Positions 1-6,588 of a stretch of DNA of 10,582 nt are shown in pieces. Below the pieces are notes generated by a model. The model saw only the letters and a program-made list of their open reading frames with translations, did not search any database and was not told the DNA's origin. A program made the position numbers and the translations under genes. The stretch spans positions 1 to 10,582 of the forward strand of contig JAPPKV010000425.1 in the NCBI GenBank assembly GCA_028819775.1. Reading direction: 5' to 3'. Numbering within the stretch: position 1 is the first letter of the stretch; each line of letters opens with the position of its first letter. This stretch comes from Gammaproteobacteria bacterium. GTDB taxonomy: Bacteria > Pseudomonadota > Gammaproteobacteria > Pseudomonadales > Azotimanducaceae_A.

Positions 1-1
1 A

Positions 2-193
2 CCCGTGCACGGCAAGGTGCCGTTTCTGGGGTTCGCGCCGAGGCTGTCGGACTCCAAGGTCGAGATCACGGCGCCGCCGAGGCTGGGGGAGCACACCGAC
101 GAGGTGTTGAGCGCCGAGTTGGGTCTCGGCGAGAGCGAACTTGCGGGGCTGCGCGAAGCGGGGGTGATCGGGGATCCTGCCCGGTTCAATTGA
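2..193 (+). CDS. CaiB/BaiF (family III) CoA-transferase, C-terminal end only
   Basis: Partial gene: the reading frame is open from the left window edge to the TGA at 191-193, leaving about 63 codons. The segment GEHTDEVLSAELGLGESELA followed by GLREAGVIG matches the usual C-terminal tail of family III CoA-transferases (GEHTDEVL...LG...E..AALRAAGVI). A PRL...EI...P stretch before it is also typical. Enzymes of this family move CoA between an acyl-CoA and an organic acid in the cytoplasm, for example in carnitine, formate/oxalate or alpha-methylacyl-CoA metabolism. The substrate cannot be told from the tail, and the catalytic Asp lies outside the window. It sits directly upstream of rpsB on the same strand, where E. 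coli has the divergent map gene. A 16-bp palindrome overlaps its last codons and stop. The family call is fairly sure; the exact role is unknown. Confidence 0.75.
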   Translation, partial: PVHGKVPFLGFAPRLSDSKVEITAPPRLGEHTDEVLSAELGLGESELAGLREAGVIGDPARFN

Positions 194-197
194 ACCG
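182..197. promoter_or_regulatory. Perfect 16-bp palindrome over a stop codon, upstream of the rpsB promoter
   Basis: The sequence CGGTTCAATTGAACCG equals its own reverse complement. A third copy of the half-site GAACCGC lies 14 bp further on (192-198 and 206-212). It spans the stop codon of the CoA-transferase gene and ends about 44 bp before the predicted rpsB transcription start. It could be an operator for a dimeric regulator. As RNA it could form a 6-bp hairpin with an AATT loop, but no U-tract follows, so an intrinsic terminator is unlikely. The function is inferred only from symmetry and position. Confidence 0.4.
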
Positions 198-225
198 CTT
201 GTCGAGAACCGCACCGGGCAACTTG

Positions 226-241
226 TGGTATAAAGCGCCCC
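226..241 (+). promoter_or_regulatory. Extended -10 promoter of the rpsB operon
   Basis: TGGTATAAA at 226-234 is an extended -10 element (TGn plus TATAAA, five of six matches to TATAAT). No good -35 box lies 16-18 bp upstream, which the TG extension can offset. The bases after the -10 (GCGCCCCC) form a GC-rich discriminator, the type found at stringently controlled ribosomal promoters (known from E. coli). The predicted start near 241 leaves a leader of about 126 nt. No start-site data are available; this is a reading from the sequence. Confidence 0.55.
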
Positions 242-366
242 CGCCGGGCCTGGTGGTCCGGCGAAATGATGACGCCGGTCGCTTTGAGTGCCATTGGCGG
301 GTGGTCGCGCACAGCGACGGATCCGATGGCTGACGCGGCGCGACTAAGTAAACCCGGAGACAACGC
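241..366 (+). promoter_or_regulatory. rpsB 5' leader with competing hairpins, possible S2 autoregulatory element
   Basis: The leader between the predicted start and rpsB holds CGCCGG at 242-247, CCGGCG at 258-263 and CGCCGG again at 273-278. The middle copy can pair with either neighbour (6 GC pairs, loops of about 10 and 9 nt), so the two hairpins exclude each other. Further on, GTCGC (304-308) pairs with GCGAC (314-318) around a GCACA loop. The Shine-Dalgarno GGAGA is at 356-360. In gammaproteobacteria S2 represses its own operon by binding the rpsB leader RNA. That these hairpins form the binding site is inferred; they were not matched to the known motif. Confidence 0.4.
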
Positions 367-1116
367 ATGGCAACTATCAGCATGCGCGACATGCTGGCCG
401 CAGGTGTGCATTTCGGCCATCAGAAGCGCTTCTGGAATCCGAAGATGGCAGAGCACATCTTCGGCTCTCGCAACAGAATCCACATCATCAACCTGGAAGC
501 CACGGTGCCGGCGCTGGAAGAAGCGCTCGCCGAGGTTCGACGACTATCCGCGCGCCGCAACAAGATCCTATTCGTGGGCACCAAGCGGGCTGCGTCCAAG
601 GTCATCCGCGAGCAGGCGGAGCGGGTCGGGATGCCGTACATCGACCGGCGCTGGCTGGGTGGCACCCTCACCAACTACAAGACCATCCGCCAGTCCATCC
701 GCCGCCTGACCGACCTCGAGGCCGATGCCGCAGCCGGTAAGTTCGAGATGCTGACCAAGAAGGAAGCGCTTCAGAAACACCGCCTGATGGAAAAGCTGAC
801 CCGCTCCCTCGGTGGCATCAAGGAAATGGGCGGGTTGCCGGACGCACTGTTCGTGGTCGACGTCAACCACGAACGGATCGCTGTGACGGAGGCCAACAAA
901 CTGGGCATCCCGGTGATCGGTGTCGTCGACACCAACAGCGACCCGGAGGGCGTCGACTTCATCATCCCGGGCAACGACGATGCCATCCGCGCCGTGAGGT
1001 TGTTCGTGACCGCGGTGGCCGACGCGATTGCCGAAGGGCGTGAGCGTGGTCCGGGCGACGAGACGGAGGAGTTCGTGGAACTCGTGGAAGACGCACCGGA
1101 GGAGTCGGCATCGTGA
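367..1116 (+). CDS. rpsB: 30S ribosomal protein S2
   Basis: This is the S2 component of the small ribosomal subunit, which binds on the back of the 30S near S1 and is needed for S1 assembly. The 249 residues begin [19 protein letters not shown], nearly identical to the E. coli start ([19 protein letters not shown]). Family motifs follow in order: the WNPKM segment, [67 protein letters not shown] and [11 protein letters not shown]. It is about 8 residues longer than the E. coli protein because of an acidic C-terminal tail (rich in Glu/Asp from about residue 230). The ATG has GGAGA 6 nt upstream. Its TGA overlaps the start of tsf by 4 nt. It is the first gene after the predicted promoter. Confidence 0.98.
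   Translation: MATISMRDMLAAGVHFGHQKRFWNPKMAEHIFGSRNRIHIINLEATVPALEEALAEVRRLSARRNKILFVGTKRAASKVIREQAERVGMPYIDRRWLGGTLTNYKTIRQSIRRLTDLEADAAAGKFEMLTKKEALQKHRLMEKLTRSLGGIKEMGGLPDALFVVDVNHERIAVTEANKLGIPVIGVVDTNSDPEGVDFIIPGNDDAIRAVRLFVTAVADAIAEGRERGPGDETEEFVELVEDAPEESAS
1098..1104 (+). promoter_or_regulatory. Strong ribosome binding site of tsf, inside rpsB
   Basis: GGAGGAG lies inside the last codons of rpsB, 8 nt before the GTG at 1113. This supports GTG 1113 over the in-frame ATG at 1125, which would be 20 nt away. The arrangement points to translational coupling of tsf to rpsB. Confidence 0.7.
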
Positions 1117-1946
1117 ACACGGCCATGATCAAGGAGTTGCGGGAACGTACCGGCGTCGGCTTCGGAGATTGCAAGAAAGCCTTGGTGGAGGCGGACTGGG
1201 ACATGGACCGGGCCGTCGAGATCGTACGGGCGCAAAGCGGCGCCAAGGCCGAAAGGAAGGCGGACCGCACGGCCTCCGAAGGTCTCCTCGGGCTCGCCCT
1301 GGACGGTGATTCGGGTGCCATCGTGGAAATCAACGTGGAGACCGATTTTGCGGCTCGAAGCGACAAGTTCGCGGGCTTCGTGGAACGGGCGGTCTCGCAC
1401 GTGCTTGATCGGGGCGCGGACGGTATTGCGGCGGCTCTGGAGGAGGATCGCCAAGCCCTGGTCCAGGAAATCGGGGAAAACGTCAACGTACGCCGAGCCG
1501 CGTGTCTCGACGGCTCTGGCGGCATCGTCGCAGGCTATCTCCACCAGGACCGCAAAAAAGGCGCGTTGGTGTGCCTCGACGGCGGCGACAGCGACTTGGC
1601 GCGGGACCTCGCCATGCATGTGACCGCCATGCGGCCGTTGGTCGTGGCCCCGGAGGAAGTACCCACCGACGCGGTAGAGAAGGAACGGGCAATCTATGTC
1701 GAGCAGGCGGCGGAAGAGGTCGCGAAGAAACAGCAACAATCGAAGAAGGCGATGCCGGCGGAGGTCCTGGAACGCATCGCCGATGGCATCGTGACGGGCC
1801 GGGTCCGCAAGTTCCTGTCCGAGTCGAGTCTCGTCGAACAACCATTCGTCAAGGACGCCTCCACCAAGGTCGGCGAACTCCTGTCCGCAGCCGGCGCAAC
1901 GTGCACGGGGTTCGAACGCTTCGAGGTTGGCGAAGGCCTCGAGTAG
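1113..1946 (+). CDS. tsf: Elongation factor Ts
   Basis: EF-Ts is the cytoplasmic nucleotide exchange factor that removes GDP from EF-Tu. The N-terminal UBA-like part ([20 protein letters not shown], residues 5-24) is typical. The exchange motif TDF occurs in [12 protein letters not shown] (about residues 74-85). [18 protein letters not shown] and EQPFVKD also match the family. Length is 277 against 283 in E. coli, but with two offsetting differences. About 14 extra residues, with a Lys/Gln-rich stretch [13 protein letters not shown], lie in the coiled-coil region (about residues 198-215). The protein also ends directly after [11 protein letters not shown], without the last 16 or so residues of the E. 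coli protein. The GTG start overlaps the rpsB stop (GTGA) and has a strong ribosome binding site. The identity is certain; the effects of the differences are unknown. Confidence 0.97.
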   Translation: MNTAMIKELRERTGVGFGDCKKALVEADWDMDRAVEIVRAQSGAKAERKADRTASEGLLGLALDGDSGAIVEINVETDFAARSDKFAGFVERAVSHVLDRGADGIAAALEEDRQALVQEIGENVNVRRAACLDGSGGIVAGYLHQDRKKGALVCLDGGDSDLARDLAMHVTAMRPLVVAPEEVPTDAVEKERAIYVEQAAEEVAKKQQQSKKAMPAEVLERIADGIVTGRVRKFLSESSLVEQPFVKDASTKVGELLSAAGATCTGFERFEVGEGLE

Positions 1947-1993
1947 CCGCGCCTACTTCGCCCTTCACGACTTTGCCAATCCATACCTCGGCG

Positions 1994-2698
1994 ATGTTGT
2001 CCCGGGTCATGGTCAAACTGTCCGGTGAAGGACTCGCCGGCGACGCGGGACTGGGAATCGATCCGGTTACCCTGAAGGAGACCGCTGCCGAGGTTGCCGG
2101 GGCGGCGATGGATGCGCAGCTCTCGTTGGTTGTAGGCGGCGGGAACCTGTTTCGTGGTGCGGACGACGGGCTTGGCGCCGTCGGGGTCCAGCGGGTGACC
2201 GGCGACCACATGGGCATGTTGGCGACGTTGATCAATGCGCTCGCCTTCCGGGATGCGCTCCTCGCGCTCGGGACGCAGGCGGTTGTGCTTGCCTCCCACC
2301 CGATACCCACCGTGGCGGAAGGCTATTCGGTGCAAAAGGCGCTCGACCACCTGTCGGCGGGTCGGGTCGTGCTGCATGGCGGGGGTACCGGCAATCCGCT
2401 GTTCACCACCGATACCGCGGCATGCCTGCGGGGCATCGAGACCGGGGCGCAGTTGATCGTCAAGGCAACAAAGGTGGACGGTGTGTACAGCGCGGATCCG
2501 CTTACTCGTCCCGATGCCCAGCGGTTCGACGAACTCACCTACACGGAGGTGCTGGACAAGCAACTGGGGGTGATGGATCTGACCGCCATCACCCTCTGCC
2601 GCGAGCACGGGATGCCGGTCGTTGTGTGCGATGCGACCCGTCCCGGTACGTTGACGCAGGTTGTACGGGGTGCGAAGGTTGGCACTCGAATTTCGTGA
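1994..2698 (+). CDS. pyrH: UMP kinase
   Basis: This bacterial-type UMP kinase (amino acid kinase family, a hexamer in relatives) makes UDP from UMP and ATP in the pyrimidine pathway. The motifs are KLSGE (residues 8-12), GGGNLFRG (48-55), GDHMGMLAT, GTGNPLFTTDTAACLRGIE, KATKVDGVYSADP and LTYTEVL...VMDLTA, all very close to E. coli. The start is uncertain. ATG 1994 gives 234 residues. The in-frame TTG at 1973 would give 241, the E. coli length, with KLSGE at the same residue number (15). Neither has a Shine-Dalgarno sequence, so translation may depend on coupling to tsf, which ends 47 nt upstream. The next gene, frr, follows after 31 nt. Confidence 0.95.
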   Translation: MLSRVMVKLSGEGLAGDAGLGIDPVTLKETAAEVAGAAMDAQLSLVVGGGNLFRGADDGLGAVGVQRVTGDHMGMLATLINALAFRDALLALGTQAVVLASHPIPTVAEGYSVQKALDHLSAGRVVLHGGGTGNPLFTTDTAACLRGIETGAQLIVKATKVDGVYSADPLTRPDAQRFDELTYTEVLDKQLGVMDLTAITLCREHGMPVVVCDATRPGTLTQVVRGAKVGTRIS

Positions 2699-2729
2699 TT
2701 GGACTGTCCACGGGCGATCGCAAGTGTCG

Positions 2730-3287
2730 ATGATCGAAGAGTTCAAAGAGGACGCCAGGGAACGGATGGAGAAGTCTCTGGACGCGTTGGCAACGGCGTT
2801 TTCGCGAATCCGCACCGGGCGTGCCAATCCGGCGATCCTGTCCGGCGTCGAGGTGGACTACTACGGCAATTCGACGCCCATCAACCAGGTGGCGAATATC
2901 ACGGTGGAGGAAGCCCGCACCTTGGTCGTGTCGCCCTGGGAGAAACGGATGGTGCCGGAGATCGAGAAAGCGATCTTGAGGAGCGACCTCGGCCTGACCC
3001 CGGCAAGCGGTGGTGACGTCATCCGATTGCCGCTCCCCCCGCTAACCGAAGAGAATCGCCGCGACCTGATCCGGCACGCGCGCCAAGAGGCGGAAAACGC
3101 CCGTGTCGGCATTCGCAACATTCGCCGGGACGCCATTGCGGATGTGCGCGAACTCGTGCGGGAGAAGGAAGCCACCGAAGACGAGGGACGTCGTTCGGAG
3201 GAGGACATCCAGCGCATCACCGACGCGCACGTCGGACGTGTCGATGCGGCCCTTGCGGAGAAGGAATCCGACCTCCTCGCCTTCTGA
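2730..3287 (+). CDS. frr: Ribosome recycling factor
   Basis: RRF works with EF-G to split the ribosome after termination. The product is 185 residues, the same as E. coli, and seems to align without gaps. The head of the three-helix bundle begins MIEEFKEDARERMEK. IRTGRANP and VEVDYYG lead into the beta domain. DLGLTPASGGDVIRLPLPPL and TEENRRDL follow. The basic motif IRNIRRDA (around residue 130) contains the conserved Arg needed for ribosome binding. The end ALAEKESDLLAF matches the family. ATG 2730 was chosen because it aligns exactly with the E. coli start; an in-frame GTG lies two codons upstream at 2724. The ribosome binding site is weak. In E. coli dxr follows frr; here uppS does. Confidence 0.97.
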   Translation: MIEEFKEDARERMEKSLDALATAFSRIRTGRANPAILSGVEVDYYGNSTPINQVANITVEEARTLVVSPWEKRMVPEIEKAILRSDLGLTPASGGDVIRLPLPPLTEENRRDLIRHARQEAENARVGIRNIRRDAIADVRELVREKEATEDEGRRSEEDIQRITDAHVGRVDAALAEKESDLLAF

Positions 3288-3399
3288 CCTCGGCGTGGCT
3301 GAAGCGATTGCGAAAAATTGACGCAACGGCCCCGCCGCACGCCCGTCCCAAGCGATTTAGAGTGTTCGTCGGCTGATCCCCAAACACTGCGGCGCGACG

Positions 3400-4182
3400 A
3401 TGCCCGAACCTCGGCTCAAGTTGATCGACAGCTCCCCGAACCGGGCTGCGCTCGAGCAGCCGCCGCGTCACTTGGCGATCGTCATGGATGGCAATCACCG
3501 CTGGGCCCGGGAACGGCGCCTGCCGGGGGCGTCGGGGCATCGGGCCGGAGCGAAGAACCTCAAGGCCGTCGCCGAAACATGCGCCGATCGCGGTGTGGAG
3601 TTTCTCACGCTGTTCGCGTTCAGTACGGAGAATTGGCAGCGGCCGAAGCGCGAGGTGAAGCTGCTGCTCGACCTCATGCGCGGCGTACTCAAAGACGACG
3701 TCGACGAGTTGAACGGCAAGCAGGTGCGTCTGCGTTTCGTGGGCGAGCGATCGAGATTCCCGGGCGACTTGCAGCATCTGATGGGGCAGGCAGAGCGGGC
3801 AACCTGTGCCAACAGCCGATTGCATCTGACCATCGCCGTCAATTTCGGGGGGCGCTGGGACATCGGCCAAGCCGCCCGCGCCCTGGCCCGTGCCGTCCGC
3901 GACGGCGCAGTCGACCCGGAGGAGGTCACCGAGGAGCGCTTCGGGCGATTCCTGTCGCTTGCCGGTCTGCCACCGCCCGATCTGTGCATCCGTACGGGCG
4001 GCGAACGACGCTTGAGCAACTTCCTGCTTTGGGACTTCGCCTATACCGAATTCTACTTCTGCGACGACTATTGGCCGGACTTCGACGAGGAGCGCTTGGA
4101 TCGCGCATTCGCCGACTTTGCTTCGAGGCGGCGTCGATACGGACGACGGATCGAGGAGCGCGCCGGCGCCTCGTTGACCTAG
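3400..4182 (+). CDS. uppS: Undecaprenyl-diphosphate synthase (cis-prenyltransferase)
   Basis: This enzyme adds isopentenyl diphosphate units to farnesyl diphosphate to make the C55 lipid carrier for peptidoglycan and surface polysaccharides, at the cytoplasmic membrane face. Its 260 residues contain the catalytic motif IVMDGNHRWA, with Asp30 matching E. coli Asp26. GHRAGAKN, LTLFAFSTENWQRP and NFGGRWDI follow. The C-terminal motif RTGGERRLSNFLLW contains Arg198, Arg204 and Ser206, and Glu217 in AYTEFYF matches E. coli Glu213. Position 33 is His where most bacterial enzymes have Gly (MDGNGRW). The ATG at 3400 is the first start after an in-frame TAG at 3358 and has no clear Shine-Dalgarno. A 112-nt gap without a convincing promoter separates it from frr. 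The identity is secure. Confidence 0.96.
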   Translation: MPEPRLKLIDSSPNRAALEQPPRHLAIVMDGNHRWARERRLPGASGHRAGAKNLKAVAETCADRGVEFLTLFAFSTENWQRPKREVKLLLDLMRGVLKDDVDELNGKQVRLRFVGERSRFPGDLQHLMGQAERATCANSRLHLTIAVNFGGRWDIGQAARALARAVRDGAVDPEEVTEERFGRFLSLAGLPPPDLCIRTGGERRLSNFLLWDFAYTEFYFCDDYWPDFDEERLDRAFADFASRRRRYGRRIEERAGASLT

Positions 4183-4251
4183 TGTGCCGCTTCCAAAACC
4201 GAGGCGAGACGATGTGACCACTGTCAGGTTGGTTCAGAATCGGGAACAGTA

Positions 4252-5073
4252 GTGCTCAAACTTCGCGTCGCTTCGGGCCTGGCGCTGGCGGTCATCATGA
4301 TCGCGGCCATCTTGTACCTGCCGACGCCCTGGCTGGCGGCGTTTCTCCTACTACTCTGCCTGCTCGCGGCGCGCGAGTGGGCGAAGTTGGCCGGCATCGT
4401 CACCCGTGCGGCTTGGCTGGTCTACGCGATCGCCGTGTCCGGTGCCGTGACCGCCCTTTGGGTGGCCTCGGCGGATTCGTCGTGGCTTGCCGTCGCGGTG
4501 CCGATCGCCGCCACGGTGTTCTGGATCCTCGCGCTTGGGGTGGTTTTGACCTACCCGCGAAGTCGGATCGTACTGCTGTCGAGGTCGACGATGGTTGCCG
4601 CCGGCGTGGTGGCCTTGCCCGGCGCATGGCTGGCGCTTGTGCAGACGGCGAAAGCGCTCCACGGCCCCGCCCTCCTGATCTGGCTCCTGGCCGCGGCTGC
4701 CGCTGCGGACATCGGGGCGTATTTCGCCGGCCGACGGTTCGGTCGCCGCAAACTCGCCCCCCGGGTGAGCCCCGCGAAAACCATTGAGGGTGCCATCGGC
4801 GGCGCGCTGGCGATCTTTGCCTGGGGAGTCGTGGGTGCGATGTACTTCGGCCCGGAACAGTCGCTGCCGCGATGGCTGGCCCTGGTCGCGGCGCTGTTCG
4901 TAGCGTCGGTAACGGGAGATCTGTTCGAGAGCGCATTCAAGCGGGCGCGCGGGGTCAAGGACTCGGGCGGCCTGCTGCCCGGCCACGGTGGTGTCCTCGA
5001 CCGCGTCGACTCGGTCATCGCCACGGCGCCGGTCTTCGCTGTCCTGGCACCGGTGCTGCTGGATTCCTTTTGA
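4252..5073 (+). CDS. cdsA: Phosphatidate cytidylyltransferase (CDP-diacylglycerol synthase)
   Basis: This integral inner-membrane enzyme makes CDP-diacylglycerol from phosphatidate and CTP, the precursor of phosphatidylethanolamine, phosphatidylglycerol and cardiolipin. The 273 residues form about seven or eight hydrophobic segments. The family signature is complete at about residues 227-253: S-A-F-K-R, then K-D-S-G, then PGHGGVLDRVD. Upstream, ADIGAYFAGRRFGRRKLAP and SPAKTIEG are also typical. The N-terminal MLKLRVASGLALAV resembles E. coli MLKYRLISAFVL. The start is GTG 4252 with GGGAA 5 nt upstream; uppS ends 69 nt before. The next gene is rseP, 127 nt downstream, whereas in Pseudomonas-type clusters dxr lies between them. 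Confidence 0.95.
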   Translation: MLKLRVASGLALAVIMIAAILYLPTPWLAAFLLLLCLLAAREWAKLAGIVTRAAWLVYAIAVSGAVTALWVASADSSWLAVAVPIAATVFWILALGVVLTYPRSRIVLLSRSTMVAAGVVALPGAWLALVQTAKALHGPALLIWLLAAAAAADIGAYFAGRRFGRRKLAPRVSPAKTIEGAIGGALAIFAWGVVGAMYFGPEQSLPRWLALVAALFVASVTGDLFESAFKRARGVKDSGGLLPGHGGVLDRVDSVIATAPVFAVLAPVLLDSF

Positions 5074-5100
5074 TCGCTGCGCCCCACCGGGGCCGGTTCC

Positions 5101-5178
5101 CTTGAGTCGCAATTCTCAAGTGTAGGTGGGAGAATGCGCCCACTTCCTTGTCACGCGTGGGAATGCCCGCAAGGGCGT
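5101..5178 (+). other. Cluster of three hairpins in the cdsA-rseP spacer
   Basis: Three inverted repeats follow one another. CTTGAG (5101-5106) pairs with CTCAAG (5115-5120). GTGGG (5126-5130) pairs with CCCAC (5139-5143). ATGCCC (5163-5168) pairs with GGGCGT (5173-5178) around a GCAA tetraloop, with one G-U pair. None is followed by a U-run, so they are not standard terminators. They may be processing sites or a structured 5' leader for rseP. The function is unknown. Confidence 0.35.
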
Positions 5179-5200
5179 GCTGTAACCGTAGAAATCAGCC

Positions 5201-6544
5201 GTGGACTATCTCTACTACGTCTTCTTTCTCCTTGTAACGCTGATCGTTCTCGTGACGTTCCACGAGTTGGGTCACTTCCTGATGGCGCGCTGGGCCGGCT
5301 TGCACGTTGTCCGATTCTCCGTCGGGTTCGGCAAGCCGGTGTTGTCCTGGTACGACCGCCACGGGACCGAGTTCTGCATCGCCATGGTTCCCCTCGGCGG
5401 CTACGTGAGAATGTACGACCGGCGCGATGCGGACGCGGCGGCACATGCGCCGCGGCAACCGGCCAGGTCGTACGACGCGCTATCGCCGTGGTGGCGGATA
5501 GCCGTCGCCCTCGCCGGGCCGGCGGCGAACTTCGTGCTGGCATTCCTAGTGTTCTGGATCCTCTCGGTGATGGGTGTCTCGTCGTTGGTGCCGATCATCG
5601 GGAGCGTAGCGGCGGACAGCCCTGCGGAACACGCCGGACTCCGGGAGGGGGACGAGATCGTGGCCGTGGATGGTATCGATACGCCAGCCTGGACGGACGT
5701 CTCGCTGGCGCTGGCGGGCCGGTTGGGGGACACCGGCGCAATCGAACTGCGTCTGAGACGATCGGAAGCTCCCGTGGTTCACACCATCGGGATCGAGGAC
5801 TGGCTGGGATCCGTGCAGGATCCGGACACCATCGGGGAGCTGGGCATCGGTGTTGAGCAACTGGCCGTCATCGGCGGCATCGAAGAAGGCGAAGCGGCGG
5901 AGCGCGGCGGCTTGCGCGCAGGCGACCGGGTCGTCGCGGTGGACGACGAGCGGGTATCGCTTTGGAGTGAATTCGTCGCCCGGGTCCGGGAAAGCGCCGA
6001 GCGGCCTCTTGCGGTGACGGTGGAACGCGGTGCCGGACGGGCGACGGTGCGGCTCACGCCCGCGCGGATGACCGCCGAGGACGGCACCGAGTACGGTTAC
6101 GTGGGCGCTTGGCTGGAAACGCCCGTCCGGGTGGTGCGCTACGGGGCGGTCGAAGCCCTAGGGCAGGCAGCCGCCGAGACCTACGCCAAGACGGTGTTGA
6201 CGGTCGATTTGCTTGGCAAGATGTTGACGCTGGATGTGCCGGCCACCAACCTGGCCGGACCCATCACCATTGGCAAGGTGACCGGCGACAGCGCGCGGGC
6301 CGGTTTCGACCGGTTTCTCTGGATTCTGGCGCTGTTGTCCATCAGTCTCGGAATCATCAACCTCGTGCCCATCCCGATACTCGATGGCGGCCACGTGGTG
6401 TATTCGCTGGTCGAGATCGTACGAAGCAAACCGGTGTCGATGCGCGCCCAGGCGGTGGGTGCCCAGATTGGACTTGCGATCGTGGTCGGGCTCATGTTGT
6501 TCGTGTTCTACGTCGACATCGCCCGTTGGTTGCCGGGATCGTAG
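5201..6544 (+). CDS. rseP: Inner-membrane zinc metalloprotease RseP (site-2 protease)
   Basis: RseP cuts the anti-sigma factor RseA inside the membrane after DegS in E. coli, releasing sigma-E, and also clears leftover signal peptides. The 447 residues (E. coli 450) begin with a membrane segment carrying HELGH (His21, Glu22, His25), the zinc motif. PLGGYVRMYD matches the membrane-associated loop. ALAGPAANFVLAFLVFW is the second membrane segment. Two PDZ domains follow (about 105-190 and 205-285; AEHAGLREGDEIVAVDGI and AERGGLRAGDRVVAVDDE). The third zinc ligand lies in NLVPIPILDGGH (Asp395). The last segment ends near the C-terminus. GTG 5201 is the first start after an in-frame TAG at 5189 and has only a weak ribosome binding site. 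No rseA or rpoE is in the window. Confidence 0.96.
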   Translation: MDYLYYVFFLLVTLIVLVTFHELGHFLMARWAGLHVVRFSVGFGKPVLSWYDRHGTEFCIAMVPLGGYVRMYDRRDADAAAHAPRQPARSYDALSPWWRIAVALAGPAANFVLAFLVFWILSVMGVSSLVPIIGSVAADSPAEHAGLREGDEIVAVDGIDTPAWTDVSLALAGRLGDTGAIELRLRRSEAPVVHTIGIEDWLGSVQDPDTIGELGIGVEQLAVIGGIEEGEAAERGGLRAGDRVVAVDDERVSLWSEFVARVRESAERPLAVTVERGAGRATVRLTPARMTAEDGTEYGYVGAWLETPVRVVRYGAVEALGQAAAETYAKTVLTVDLLGKMLTLDVPATNLAGPITIGKVTGDSARAGFDRFLWILALLSISLGIINLVPIPILDGGHVVYSLVEIVRSKPVSMRAQAVGAQIGLAIVVGLMLFVFYVDIARWLPGS

Positions 6545-6560
6545 GTCGGCAGCGGACGAG

Positions 6561-6588
6561 TGAACTAGCCACGCGATGCAGGGTCTTA
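6561..6588 (+). promoter_or_regulatory. Candidate sigma-E-type promoter of bamA
   Basis: TGAACTA (6561-6567), then 16 nt, then TCTTA (6584-6588), resembles the sigma-E consensus GAACTT-N16-TCTGA at five of six and four of five positions with the exact spacing. Transcription would start near 6595, about 28 nt before the bamA ATG. In E. coli bamA and skp belong to the sigma-E regulon, and RseP, encoded just upstream, activates sigma-E. The element is found by eye only. Confidence 0.4.

Noticed and set aside
1552..1560. Run of six A in tsf as a frameshift site
   Set aside because: In the tsf frame it reads AAA AAA GGC, not a canonical slippery heptamer, and the frame continues normally on both sides.
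771..1841. Long open frame on the - strand (356 codons) opposite rpsB and tsf
   Set aside because: It lies antisense to two certain genes, has no recognisable domain, and long antisense frames are common in GC-rich coding DNA.
1694..2827. Long - strand open frame (377 codons) opposite tsf, pyrH and frr
   Set aside because: It is a shadow of three well-conserved genes with no family similarity of its own.
3318..3360. TTGACG as a possible -35 for a uppS promoter
   Set aside because: No -10-like hexamer lies 16-18 bp downstream; the nearest AT-rich stretch is about 30 bp away.
4351..5112. Long - strand open frame opposite cdsA
   Set aside because: The composition (Arg/Gly/His rich, low complexity) is typical of a reverse frame of a GC-rich membrane-protein gene.
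5130..5139. Possible -10 box GAGAAT followed by GCGCC before rseP
   Set aside because: It matches only four of six positions and has no -35 at proper spacing; it also lies inside a predicted hairpin.
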